From: Streptomyces sp. NBC_01142
GTDB lineage: Bacteria > Actinomycetota > Actinomycetes > Streptomycetales > Streptomycetaceae
Assembly (NCBI RefSeq): GCF_026341125.1
Contig: NZ_JAPEOR010000001.1
Span: forward strand, 3,596,001-3,660,000
DNA length: 64,000 nt
Direction: 5' to 3'
Position 1 is the first letter of the stretch. The number at the start of each line of letters is the position of its first letter. The notes under the pieces are model-generated. The model saw only the letters and a program-made list of their open reading frames with translations, searched no databases and was not told the origin of the DNA. The position numbers and the translations under genes are program-made. Below, piece by piece: positions 28,194-37,344 of this stretch.

Positions 28194-31100
28194 ATGACGG
28201 ACCCGGCCCGGCGACTCGGTGCGGTCCTGCGGATCCTCAAGGGCGCGGGCCAGGACCTCGACCCGCACGAGGCACTCGACGTGCTCTGGCTGGCCCGTGT
28301 GCTGTCCGCGGACGGCGACGCCGATACGGCAGAGCTGCCACTGACCCGGACGCAGGCCACGGCCACCCCGCGCCGGGAGAGCGGCGGGCCGGGCTCCGGC
28401 CGTACGGCCGTGGCGGCCGGACGAGACGGCGGCGGGCCCGGCGGGACCCAGGAGCCCGGTGGGTCCTCGCTCGCCGACCCGGAGCTGCATGCGGCCTCAC
28501 TGCGCGACCCTCTGCCGGACAGTCCGGGAGCGTACGACTCTCCAGACCCTCCCGAGCCGCCCCAGCAGGACCGCTTCCCCCCGCCCCCGAAGGAGAAGTC
28601 GGCGCTGCCGCTGCGGGTGCCCGAGGGCAAGGCCCTGCCGCTGCAACTGGAGATCGGCAGGGCCTTGCGGCGGCTGAAGGTCAAGCAGCCCAGCCGCCGA
28701 CGCCAGGAGCTGGACGAGCGGGCCACGGCGGCCGCCTTGGCGGAGACGCGGCTGCCGGACGTCGTGATGCGGCCCGCCCGCGAACGGTGGCTCCATCTGG
28801 TGATGGTGGTGGACGACGGGCTGTCCATGCTGCTGTGGCACCGGCTCGCCACGGAACTGCGGACGACGATGCAGCGCCTCGGTGCGTTCCGCTCGCTCCG
28901 CGTACTCGGCATCGACACCCGCACCGGCGGTGGTACGCCACAACTGCGCGGGCGCCCCTTCGACCCGGGCAGCTCCACGATGTCGCCCTCGGTGCTCACC
29001 GACCCTTCCGGTCAGACCCTGGTCCTGGTCCTCAGTGACGGCATGGGCGCGGCCTGGCGGCGGGGCAGCATGCACGACGTACTGCTGCAGTGGGCGGCCG
29101 CCGGACCGGCGGCCGTCGTGCACGCCCTGCCGCCCACGCTGTGGGCCGGCTCCGGTATCCAGGCCGACCGCTGGCAGGCCACCACCCGGCGGCCGGGAGG
29201 CGCCAATACGTCGTGGGACATCACCGACAGGGTGCTGCCCGCAGCTCTGGTGGACTTCGCAGGGGTGCCGATTCCCGTGCTCGAACCGACCCCGGAAGCG
29301 CTGCGCGACTGGGCCGGGCTCATCACCTCACCGGGCACCACCGTGGAGTTGCCGCTGCTTTCCCGTCCTCGCGCGCACGAGGCGGTGGCGAGGCCCCGGA
29401 CGGCCGGGCGCCTCCAGCACTTCCGGGACGCGGCGTCGCCCGAGGCGTACCGGTTGGCCGCGCATCTGGCCGCCGTGTCGCCCGTCTCCGTACCGGTGAT
29501 GAGGCTGGTGCAGTCCGCGGTGCCCTGGCAGGCCACTACCGCGCACCTGGCGGAAGTCTTCCTGGGCGGGCTCATCCACCCGTACCCCGCGCCCACGCCC
29601 GGGCCACTGCCCGTACAGCACCGGATCTTCGACTTCACAGAGGAGTCGAAGAACGCGCTCCTCGACGCCGTTCCCAGCGCCGAACTACTGCGTACCGGCC
29701 ACCGGATCGGCCGTCGCCTGGAGCAACTGGCGGGCCGCTCACCGGACTTCCCCGCATGGCTGGCCCACCCGGACGGAGCGGACACCCTGCCCTCGGCGTT
29801 CCGCTCCTTCACCGCTGTCGAGCGGCGGCTCATGGCCCGGTTCGGGGTGTCGATGGAGCTGCCCCGCTCGGCCCGGCCGGCGGCACGCCCCGACCGCGCG
29901 GCCCAGTGGAGCCCGCTCACCCCGGAGGACCCCCGGCGCCTGGGACAGTTCGACCTGCGCGGCCGCCAAGTCGGCAACCGTACGATCGTCTACCTCGGCC
30001 GCGACTCTGCCGGCAGGCAGGCCGCACTGCGTGTGGTCCGGCCCGATCAGCCCGCGTCCACCGGGCAGTTGCTCGTCACCGAGGCGGAGGCGCTGCGGCG
30101 GATGGGCGGCCGGTACGCCCCGGAGCTGCTGGCCACCGGGTTGCACGAACGTACGGCCTGGATCGCGATGGGCCTGCTGACCCCGGCCGGCCGCTCGGAC
30201 GCCCCCCTGCCGCGGCTGAGCGACCTGGTCGGCCCCGATGTGCCGTACGGCAGCGGGTACCTCGACATCATCACCAGCCTCACCCTCGGCTGGCAGCTGG
30301 CGAGCGCCCTCAACATATGCCATCTGATGGGACTGGCACCGGCCGATCTCTCCGCCGACTCGGTGTTCGTCCTGAGCCGCCGCTCAGTTGTCCTGGGCGG
30401 TCTGTCGGACTGCGCCGTGGACGGGGAGTACGCAGGGCAGGGGCCCCTGCCGACACCGGCCGGCAATGTTGCGTCCCTCGGCCGGCTGCTCCAACTGGTC
30501 AGCAGCAAACCGCTCGCCGCGCTGCCCGGCGCGCCGGAGGGGATGCACCTGTGGCAGGGGGACACCTGGCAGCCGCTGCGCGAGCTGGTGCTGAGCTGTC
30601 TCGCCCCGGATGCCGAACAGCGGCCCACCCCGAGCGAGGTGGCGGACGTGCTGGCCCGGTACGTGGCGATCGCGCGCGCCCTACAGGGCGGGGCACCGGC
30701 ATCGTCCGCCCCCCGCCCGGCCGGCGGGAGCACGGCGGCCCCGCCGCGCCCGCCGCTCGCGACGGCGGCCCAGGCCCCGTCCGGTACCGTCCGGCCCGGC
30801 CCCGAGCCGTCGCAGTCAGTGCAGGGCGTCCCGACCGCTCAGCCCCGGCCCCCCGCGCCGCGCATCGGCCGGCGGACCATGCTGCGGGGCATCGGGCTGG
30901 GCCGGGCCGCCCACCATCACCTCGTCTCCCTCGCCCGGCGCCCCCTCACGTACAGCCGCCGCATCACTCTCACCGGCGTCCAACCGAGCTGTGGCCGGGC
31001 CACCACGACCTTGACGCTGGGAGCAGTCCTCGCTGCGTTGCGCGGGGAGCCGGTGCTGGCGCTCGACGGCGCCCCGGCTGGAGGGGACCTTCATCACCGG

Positions 31101-31706
31101 CTCGGGCTCGACCAGCGGCGGGCGCTGACGAGCAGCGGCCGTTCGCCACTGCGCGAGGTGATGACGCTGCCAGTGGACGCGCCGCACGACGCCATCCGGC
31201 GGTTGGCGAGCACCACCCCGTCCGGTCTGGAGGTCCTCACACACGGCGCGATCCACTCCGCCCAGAGCCCGGCGTACGGCGACGAGTACCGGCGGCTCAT
31301 GGCGATGACGGCGCCGCACTATCCGGCCGTGCTGACCGACTGGGCCGGGCTCCGGCTGGATCCGACCGCCGATGTCGTACTGGATCTGACCGATGTCCTG
31401 ATCGTCTGCTGCACCACGTCGGAGGAGTCGGTCGAAACCACCAAGCGGCTCCTCGACCGGCTGCGCAACGCGGGCCGGGGGGCTCTGGCGGACAACGCGA
31501 TCGTGGTGGCCACACGGCTCGGCGGGGTCCTCAGGGACGCGCACATCCGCGACCGCTTCGGCGACCGGCCGGGTCGTTGCCTGACCGTGCCCTTCGACAG
31601 CCATCTGGCCGGCGACCGGGAGATCCGTCTCGACCGGATCAAGCCCCACGCCGCGGAGGTGTTCGTGGAGCTCGCGGCGCGGGTCACCGACGATCCGAGC
31701 GGGTGA
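28194..31706 (+). CDS. Giant fusion: SAV_2336-type vWA, pseudokinase and ParA-like domains
   Basis: An 1170-aa protein. Residues 1-42 are a helical SAV_2336-like N terminus; 43-190 a Pro-rich linker and basic helices. About 195-392 is a vWA-like fold (LHLVMVVDDGLSMLLWHRL, LVLVLSDGMGAAW) with a degenerate metal site, DDGLS in place of DxSxS. About 395-560 is helical. About 582-822 looks like a protein kinase (YLGRDSAGRQAALRVVR) but the HRD/DFG motifs are changed to APADLSADSV and GLSDCA, so it is a pseudokinase. After a Pro-rich linker (825-900), about 921-1165 is ParA/MinD-like with GVQPSCGRATTT replacing the KGGVGKT loop. It supplies the vWA partner of the ternary system and probably senses or scaffolds. 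Confidence 0.85.
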   Translation: MTDPARRLGAVLRILKGAGQDLDPHEALDVLWLARVLSADGDADTAELPLTRTQATATPRRESGGPGSGRTAVAAGRDGGGPGGTQEPGGSSLADPELHAASLRDPLPDSPGAYDSPDPPEPPQQDRFPPPPKEKSALPLRVPEGKALPLQLEIGRALRRLKVKQPSRRRQELDERATAAALAETRLPDVVMRPARERWLHLVMVVDDGLSMLLWHRLATELRTTMQRLGAFRSLRVLGIDTRTGGGTPQLRGRPFDPGSSTMSPSVLTDPSGQTLVLVLSDGMGAAWRRGSMHDVLLQWAAAGPAAVVHALPPTLWAGSGIQADRWQATTRRPGGANTSWDITDRVLPAALVDFAGVPIPVLEPTPEALRDWAGLITSPGTTVELPLLSRPRAHEAVARPRTAGRLQHFRDAASPEAYRLAAHLAAVSPVSVPVMRLVQSAVPWQATTAHLAEVFLGGLIHPYPAPTPGPLPVQHRIFDFTEESKNALLDAVPSAELLRTGHRIGRRLEQLAGRSPDFPAWLAHPDGADTLPSAFRSFTAVERRLMARFGVSMELPRSARPAARPDRAAQWSPLTPEDPRRLGQFDLRGRQVGNRTIVYLGRDSAGRQAALRVVRPDQPASTGQLLVTEAEALRRMGGRYAPELLATGLHERTAWIAMGLLTPAGRSDAPLPRLSDLVGPDVPYGSGYLDIITSLTLGWQLASALNICHLMGLAPADLSADSVFVLSRRSVVLGGLSDCAVDGEYAGQGPLPTPAGNVASLGRLLQLVSSKPLAALPGAPEGMHLWQGDTWQPLRELVLSCLAPDAEQRPTPSEVADVLARYVAIARALQGGAPASSAPRPAGGSTAAPPRPPLATAAQAPSGTVRPGPEPSQSVQGVPTAQPRPPAPRIGRRTMLRGIGLGRAAHHHLVSLARRPLTYSRRITLTGVQPSCGRATTTLTLGAVLAALRGEPVLALDGAPAGGDLHHRLGLDQRRALTSSGRSPLREVMTLPVDAPHDAIRRLASTTPSGLEVLTHGAIHSAQSPAYGDEYRRLMAMTAPHYPAVLTDWAGLRLDPTADVVLDLTDVLIVCCTTSEESVETTKRLLDRLRNAGRGALADNAIVVATRLGGVLRDAHIRDRFGDRPGRCLTVPFDSHLAGDREIRLDRIKPHAAEVFVELAARVTDDPSG

Positions 31707-32090
31707 CCTCGATGGCATCTCTGCGCCATGCCCGTCGGGCGGTGACAGCCCATACCGTACGGGTGAGATGGCCGCGGGCTCCGGCAGGCGCGGGGCGCGG
31801 CGGCCGGGGGTGAGCGAGCCGAGGATGCCCGGCAGGGTCCTGAACGCCTTTGTCCGTGTGGAGCGCGCTGTGTTCACCCCGCCCGTCCCTGAATCTGCGT
31901 GGGCCCTGATGAAATTCCGCTTCCCATGAGCGAAGGGCTCAACCAAGGTCCTGGCCGATCGTCTGGGCGTCTCCCGCCCCGCACGGCCGGCTCCGTTCAC
32001 TTCCCGGAGCAGGTGTTTGTCCGTGACGTCCGCACCAGTGGTCGGAGGCCAACCGCTCCCCGGATCACGGAAGATGACAGCGCTTCTCTG
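31707..32090. other. Intergenic, no gene seen
   Basis: A 384-bp gap between the conflict operon and a convergent acetyltransferase. No hairpin terminator with clear stem was recognised and no frame has support. Confidence 0.4.
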
Positions 32091-32597
32091 TCACAGGGCT
32101 CGGCGCATGCAGGCCCGCGGCCACCTGTCCAAGCCGTGTGCCGCTTCGCGCTCGCGGATCTCCCGCAGGCCAGGAGTAAGCATGGTTTCGTTCATGGGCC
32201 GGAAACCGCAGCGCGCGTAATAGGGGGCATTCCACGGGACTTCGGTGAACGTGGTGAGAGTCAGGGCGGGTATCCCGTTGCCTGCGCCGTGAACCGCCAG
32301 ATGTTCCAGCAGGGACCTTCCGATACCGCGGCGTGCACTGTCCGGGTGCACTGAGACCTGCTCGACGTGGAGGTTGCCGTCGACGAGGTCGGCGATCAGG
32401 TAGGCGATGGGGGCATGGGCGTCGTTGGCCGCGACCCAGGCCAGTCCGGCCTTCTGGTATCGGGCGAGTTCGCCGAGCGGGAGCGGCTCGTCGTCGGCGA
32501 TCTCCGGCATGCCGATGTCTCGGAAGCACCGCCCGGCGGCCCTCTCGATGTCCTGGAGGAAGAGCAGCTCGTCCGGCTGCACTGCTCGAATATGCAT
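32091..32597 (-). CDS. GNAT family N-acetyltransferase
   Basis: A 168-aa acetyltransferase. Motif A is VEQVSVHPDSARRGIGRSLLEHLA (A-R-R-G-I-G acetyl-CoA loop), and motif B is VPWNAPYYARCGFRPM. The N terminus MHIRAVQPDELLFLQDIER is normal for the family, and I start at ATG 32597; a TTG at 32612 is possible but less likely. It lies between the two conflict operons on the opposite strand and has no evident partner. Substrate unknown. Confidence 0.9.
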   Translation of the reverse strand: MHIRAVQPDELLFLQDIERAAGRCFRDIGMPEIADDEPLPLGELARYQKAGLAWVAANDAHAPIAYLIADLVDGNLHVEQVSVHPDSARRGIGRSLLEHLAVHGAGNGIPALTLTTFTEVPWNAPYYARCGFRPMNETMLTPGLREIREREAAHGLDRWPRACMRRAL

Positions 32598-33005
32598 GAA
32601 CACATTGTCCAAGGCCGGCCGGCTGGTGCCACCGGTTTCGACTTCTACGCGGTACTTGGTGCGATCTTCTTGAGCGGATGGATGCTGCTCGGAAGTGTCT
32701 GGTGGGAACTGCGTGTCGGGGATCGCCCGCGCGAGGCGAATGTGCGTACGCTCTGCGGCCTGCCTCCTGTCTCATTCCAAGATGTACCGTCGCTTGGGCT
32801 TTGTGCCGGCGGGAAGTGCCGTACGCCTGGGCGCACTTGGCGTTGGGGGACACCCGGGACATGAGCGAGCGCCGACTTGGGCCTTCCGCCCACTAGAGGC
32901 GCACATGCGAGATATCGTCGCCGCGCAAGAGGCCTGTTGTGCCGAGGCCTTGAGCCGAGATGTCGTTCCTGACGAATTGACCGGTTCTTCCTGGGGGTGG
33001 GGTGC
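32598..33005. other. Intergenic, with a possible GNAT tail remnant
   Basis: This gap separates divergent genes and must carry promoters for both. Around 32770-32835 the plus strand reads SHSKMYRRLGFVPAGSAVRL, similar to the last strand-helix of a GNAT protein, without the rest of a gene. Nothing else is visible. Confidence 0.35.
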
Positions 33006-33353
33006 ATGGACGCGCAGGAGCGTGCAGCGCTTGGCTGGCTGTGTGCAGAGTTACCCGAACTGTCGGACGAATGTGCCCGCCAGCCCGCAGCCCAGCAGGC
33101 CCTGTTGGAGCGCATTGAGCAGCGGGCTCGGAACCGCCGGCCTCTGGCGGAACTGTTCGCGGAACTGCTCGGACGGGATCCCGAGAGCGTCCGCGGCCTT
33201 CTCGGCTCCGGCCTGCCGGGACAAGGGACGGGGCGAGCCAACGAGGAACGGTTCGGCTGCCCGGACGGCGCCTGCGACCGGAGAGCCGGCACGACCCCGG
33301 CCGGGCCACTGCCCCGGTGCCACGTGACTGGTACGCCGATGCGGCGGGTCTGA
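33006..33353 (+). CDS. Small accessory protein of the TPR-CHAT operon
   Basis: A 115-aa protein. Residues 1-60 are helical (MDAQERAALGWLCAELPEL, LLERIEQRARNRRPLAELF). The C-terminal 35 residues are a Cys-containing module, FGCPDGACDRR then PLPRCHVTGTPMRRV, that could bind a metal or fold as a small beta hairpin. It is the first gene of a three-gene run ending in a CHAT protease and stops 5 nt before the membrane gene. Small proteins in this position are known in actinobacterial caspase/CHAT-TPR (CATRA-like) conflict operons; the exact family is recall and unverified. It may be an adaptor. Confidence 0.72.
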   Translation: MDAQERAALGWLCAELPELSDECARQPAAQQALLERIEQRARNRRPLAELFAELLGRDPESVRGLLGSGLPGQGTGRANEERFGCPDGACDRRAGTTPAGPLPRCHVTGTPMRRV

Positions 33354-33358
33354 CGGAC

Positions 33359-34249
33359 ATGACCGGGTTCTTCCAGGCGCTCGCCTCCCAACTGGCCGCG
33401 AAGTGGGTGTCGCTCCTGCTGCTACCCGGGGCTCTGTTCACCGCGACCGCCTGGATCGCCGCGCACCTCGGCCACGCGCACGCCCTGGACGTCGGCCGAC
33501 TCGACGACACGGTGTCCGTCAACTACCGGTCGCTGTCCCACGGCAGTACCGGCGCCCAGATCCTCACCGTGATCGTGTTCCTGCTGGCGGCCACCGGCGT
33601 CGGTCTCGTCGTACAGGCCTTGGCCGGACCGACCAGGGCGCTATGGCTGGGCCGCTGGCCCGGCTGGGCAGCGGCTCGGCTCGTTCGGCACCGGCGGAAC
33701 CGGTGGAACTCGCTTGTACAACGACGTCGCAGCGCGGCGGGAATCACCGACGCCGTCGCGCGGCAGGCGGCGGTTGACGCGGCAGCGGCTCGAATCAACC
33801 GCATGGCATTGGCCGAGCCGGGTCGGCCGACGTGGATGGGTGACCGCATCCACGCCGTCGAACAGGTCAGCTTCGACCGGTACGGGCTGGACTTGACGTT
33901 CTGCTGGTCGCGGCTGTGGCTGGTGTTGCCGGACTCGGTCCGGACGGAGATCACCGTCGCCAACAGTGCCTTTGCCGGCGCAGTCGCCGTGGGTGCCTGG
34001 ACCGTGCCCTACCTGGGGCTGGCGTGCGTATGGTGGCCGGCTGCGGTGGTCGCCGTCTTCGTGGGAGTCACCGGTTGGGCGCGCGGGCGGAGTGCGGTCG
34101 CCGACCTGGGTGCCCTCGCCGAGGCCGCCGTCGACCTGCACGGCCGGAGCCTGGCGCAGGCACTCGGCGTGGGCGGGACTGATGCGACGATGCCGCTGGA
34201 CACCACAGAGGGCAAGGCCGTGACGGACATCGTGCGCAAGGGACGGTGA
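33359..34249 (+). CDS. Membrane protein of the TPR-CHAT operon
   Basis: A 296-aa integral membrane protein with about four helices: WVSLLLLPGALFTATAWIAA (about 15-35), ILTVIVFLLAATGVGLVVQA (about 68-88) and a C-terminal hairpin (AGAVAVGAWTVPYLGL, AAVVAVFVGVTGWA). The loop between pairs is a basic, cytoplasm-facing stretch of about 110 residues (RHRRNRWNSLVQRRRSAAG). I start at ATG 33359, 5 nt after the preceding stop. Its own stop overlaps the GTG of the CHAT gene (GTGA), showing tight coupling. A pore-forming or anchoring effector role in the system is inference. Confidence 0.82.
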   Translation: MTGFFQALASQLAAKWVSLLLLPGALFTATAWIAAHLGHAHALDVGRLDDTVSVNYRSLSHGSTGAQILTVIVFLLAATGVGLVVQALAGPTRALWLGRWPGWAAARLVRHRRNRWNSLVQRRRSAAGITDAVARQAAVDAAAARINRMALAEPGRPTWMGDRIHAVEQVSFDRYGLDLTFCWSRLWLVLPDSVRTEITVANSAFAGAVAVGAWTVPYLGLACVWWPAAVVAVFVGVTGWARGRSAVADLGALAEAAVDLHGRSLAQALGVGGTDATMPLDTTEGKAVTDIVRKGR

Positions 34250-37200
34250 CCGTGCCCCGTCTGCAGGAGCTGATAACCGCCTGGTCCGAGACCGGGGACG
34301 AGTCGGCGCTCCTCGAAGCCACTGCCCTGGCCCGGGATCAGTTCGAGACGGAGTCGACGGCCGACCACCGGATCATCTATGGGCAGTTGCTCATTGCGAG
34401 GTACCTGGTCGCCGCCAAACGGACGCCGTCCGACAACGTCCGGGACGAAGCGATGCAGGTCCTGGTGACAGGGGCTGCGGACCAGGTGGATCCGCTCGAC
34501 TCGCTGGCGATCGGTCTGCCACCGGCCGGCCGGGAAACGCCCCGCGATCGGTTCCTCACCACGGCCATCGACGTGCTGGGACCCGACGACGCCGATATTC
34601 ACCCGGTCCAGGCCGCTGTGCTCGCCTCTGCGCACAGGACGCGTTACGAGGACAGGAACGACCCGGAGGCGCTGCGGCGCAGCCTCGCCGTGCACGAGCG
34701 GCTGCTCGCGGACTTCCCCCAGGATCCCGAGCTGCAGTACGGGGTGGCGAGGGACCTGCTCGCGCTCGACGCGTGGACGAACGACTCAGCCGCGCTGAAG
34801 CGGGCGGTGACGCTGTCCTACGGGGCCGCGGCCAGTGATGACGACCTCGACCCGGACGTCCGCGTGCTGTTCCTGATCACGTTGACCACTGCATACCGGA
34901 CCAGCTACGACCGGACGTCCGATCCGGAAGACCTCGCGAGGGCCCAGGACATCATGGCCAGGGTCGTCGCAGCGATCGGCGCAGGGCAGGTGCTCAGCGG
35001 CGTGTGCGCGCACCTGCTGGGCACGCTGCTCGTCCGGCGGCACCGGAGGTCCGGTGAGGCCGGGGCGCTGCACGCCGCGATCGTCTGCCTGCGCACGGCA
35101 GCCGACGAGGAGGACACGCCGGAGCACTTGGCCGACCTCGCCGACGCGCTGCTGCTGCGGTCGTCGTCGGAGGCGGACGACTCCTCACGCGCCGAGGCGT
35201 CCACGGCCACCCACCGCTGCGCCGGACTCACCGGAGCGCAGCAGGCCGACGCTCATCTCGCGCTGTTCGCCCACGGCTGCTCCCTGCTCGCCGCCTACGA
35301 GAACGCGGCGGGCGGGACGCCGATTATCGAGACCGCAGTGCTCTTCCTCCGCCTTGCCCTGGGCCGGCTGCCCACCGAGCACCCTGCCAGGGCCGAGTAC
35401 ACCGGGAGACTGGCCGAGGCGTGGCTGTTGAAGTACGACGTCACGCAGACCGATCGCGACCTGGCCGGCGCCCTGGAGGCGACCGCGGCCGCAGCACGGC
35501 TGACCCCACGCGACCACCCCGACCGACCACGACGCCTGGACCGGTTCGGTCAAGGCCTGGTCATGTGCTTCTTCGTCACCCACGACGAGGCGTACCTGAC
35601 GAAGGCAGTTCGGCTCCTCAACGACGCGTGGGAACTCCTGCCGGAGGAGCACCCCTACCGATGCGAGGTGCTGTTCGACCTGGCCCGGACGACGCTACTC
35701 CTCGCCGACCACCTCGATGACGACGAACTGCGCGAAGGCGCCCAGGGCATGCTGCGCAAGGTGGTGCTGTCCCACCTCGCAGTGGCGCCGGTGCAGTTGG
35801 AGGCGAGCCTCGCCTGGGGCGACTTGGCCGCCGCCCGGAGGAAGTGGCCCGAAGCATCGGTGGCCTACCAGAACGGCATCATGGCCCTTCGCGAGCTGAT
35901 GATCCTGCAGCTCACCCGGGACGTCCAGGAGACCCGGGCCGCCCAGTTCGCGGGGCTGGCCGGAGATGCGGCGGCCAGCGCACTGCACGCCGGCGCAGTG
36001 GGTTTCGCCACGCTGGCGCTGGAGACAGGCCGCGGTGTCATGCTGGGGCGCCAACTGGACCTCACCGCACAACAGAACCTGTTGGCAACCGGCGATCCCC
36101 GACAAGCGGCCCGCATGACCGAGCTGCTGCACGAGCGGCGGGAGGCCGCGGCAGTGCTGGACCAGATGCACGCTCGGGGCCGATTCCTGCCCCACCGCGC
36201 CGCCGACGCAGCCCGCCGGCTCCGGAACGCCTCCGAACGCCTGACCGGTCTGCTGGCCGAGCAGCGGGACCTGATCACCGGAGACCTCGGCCGCGTGTGG
36301 TCGGTCGAGCAGATGATCGCGGCGGCGGAGCAGGGACCACTGGTCCTGGTGAACATCAACCGGTACCGCTCCGACGCAATCATCGTCCGGTCCACCGGGA
36401 TCACGGTGCTGCCTCTCACGAGCGAGGAGTGCACCCTTGAGAAGGCAGCGTCGTGGGCCGAGGAGCTGACCGGGGCAAGCAGTGGATCGTTGACCGCAAG
36501 CCTCAAGCTGCGCCGTGTCGTGCCGCAGATCCAGGCGTGGCTGTGGACGGCTGTGGCGGGACCGGTCCTCGACGAGCTCGGGTATCCGCAGTTACCCGGG
36601 GATCTCACCGCGCGGCCGAGGGTCTGGTGGCTGCCCAGTGGCCCGCTGGCGCTGTTGCCGCTCCACGCAGCCGGCCTGCCCGGCGGTCCCAACGCGCTGG
36701 ACGCAGTGGTGTCGTCGTACACGCCCACGTTCCGATCGCTGCGCGACGCCCGCCGTCCGGGCGGCGGCGGGCGGGTCCAAGCCACCGTGGGAATGCGGCA
36801 CACCCAAGGCGCCCAGGAGCTGCCGAACACGGTCGCAGAGGCGGAGGCAGTGCAGGCCGGCCAACCGGGCGACCCGCTGGTCGACTCCGACGCCACAGCC
36901 GACCGGGTACTCACTGCGTTCTCGGAGTCGACGTGGATCCACCTGGCCTGCCACGGGCTCGTCGATGCGGGCACGCCATCGATGAGTGGTCTGGTGCTCC
37001 ACGACCGGGTCCTGACAGTGGGAGAGATCGTGCAGGTGCGGTACGAGAAGGCGGCGCTGGCGTATCTGTCGGCGTGCTCGACGGCACGGTCGAGTACGGC
37101 ACACGCGGACGAGGCGATCCACCTGACGTCGGCTTTCCAGGTGGCGGGCTTCCGGCATGTGATCGGTACGCTGTGGCCGGTGCGCGACGAGGTCGCCGCC

Positions 37201-37344
37201 GAAGCCGCCCGGCTCTTCTACACCGTCCTGGGCGACGAAGCCCACCACGCGGCCGAGGCCCTGCACCGTGTCACCCGCCGGCTGCGCATGGTCCACCCGG
37301 ACTCCCCGGAGATCTGGTCGATGCTGGTCCACGGCGGAGCATGA
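34246..37344 (+). CDS. TPR-CHAT protease (caspase-like) protein
   Basis: A 1032-aa protein. Residues 1-640 are tandem helical repeats of TPR type (ARDQFETESTADHRIIYGQL, LAGALEATAAAARLTPRDHP, ALETGRGVMLGRQLDL). From about 690 to the end is a CHAT domain: RVWWLPSGPLALLPLHAAG is the usual entry strand, His903 lies in WIHLACHGLVDAG and Cys944 in YLSACSTARSS, followed by the family's IGTLWPVRDEVAAEAARLFY. The catalytic His/Cys pair is intact. CHAT proteins are caspase-like peptidases activated through their TPR sensor in antiphage or programmed-death systems. GTG 34246 overlaps the upstream membrane gene. Confidence 0.92.
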   Translation: MTVPRLQELITAWSETGDESALLEATALARDQFETESTADHRIIYGQLLIARYLVAAKRTPSDNVRDEAMQVLVTGAADQVDPLDSLAIGLPPAGRETPRDRFLTTAIDVLGPDDADIHPVQAAVLASAHRTRYEDRNDPEALRRSLAVHERLLADFPQDPELQYGVARDLLALDAWTNDSAALKRAVTLSYGAAASDDDLDPDVRVLFLITLTTAYRTSYDRTSDPEDLARAQDIMARVVAAIGAGQVLSGVCAHLLGTLLVRRHRRSGEAGALHAAIVCLRTAADEEDTPEHLADLADALLLRSSSEADDSSRAEASTATHRCAGLTGAQQADAHLALFAHGCSLLAAYENAAGGTPIIETAVLFLRLALGRLPTEHPARAEYTGRLAEAWLLKYDVTQTDRDLAGALEATAAAARLTPRDHPDRPRRLDRFGQGLVMCFFVTHDEAYLTKAVRLLNDAWELLPEEHPYRCEVLFDLARTTLLLADHLDDDELREGAQGMLRKVVLSHLAVAPVQLEASLAWGDLAAARRKWPEASVAYQNGIMALRELMILQLTRDVQETRAAQFAGLAGDAAASALHAGAVGFATLALETGRGVMLGRQLDLTAQQNLLATGDPRQAARMTELLHERREAAAVLDQMHARGRFLPHRAADAARRLRNASERLTGLLAEQRDLITGDLGRVWSVEQMIAAAEQGPLVLVNINRYRSDAIIVRSTGITVLPLTSEECTLEKAASWAEELTGASSGSLTASLKLRRVVPQIQAWLWTAVAGPVLDELGYPQLPGDLTARPRVWWLPSGPLALLPLHAAGLPGGPNALDAVVSSYTPTFRSLRDARRPGGGGRVQATVGMRHTQGAQELPNTVAEAEAVQAGQPGDPLVDSDATADRVLTAFSESTWIHLACHGLVDAGTPSMSGLVLHDRVLTVGEIVQVRYEKAALAYLSACSTARSSTAHADEAIHLTSAFQVAGFRHVIGTLWPVRDEVAAEAARLFYTVLGDEAHHAAEALHRVTRRLRMVHPDSPEIWSMLVHGGA

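Noticed and set aside
29090..31813. 907-codon plus-strand frame inside the 1170-aa gene
   Set aside because: It is a second frame of the vWA/pseudokinase gene, very rich in Arg/Pro/Gly, and has no ribosome site.
32695..32850. Possible GNAT tail (SHSKMYRRLGFVPAGSAVRL)
   Set aside because: Only one motif-like block of about 20 residues and no conserved acetyl-CoA loop; it may be chance. Mentioned only under the gap.
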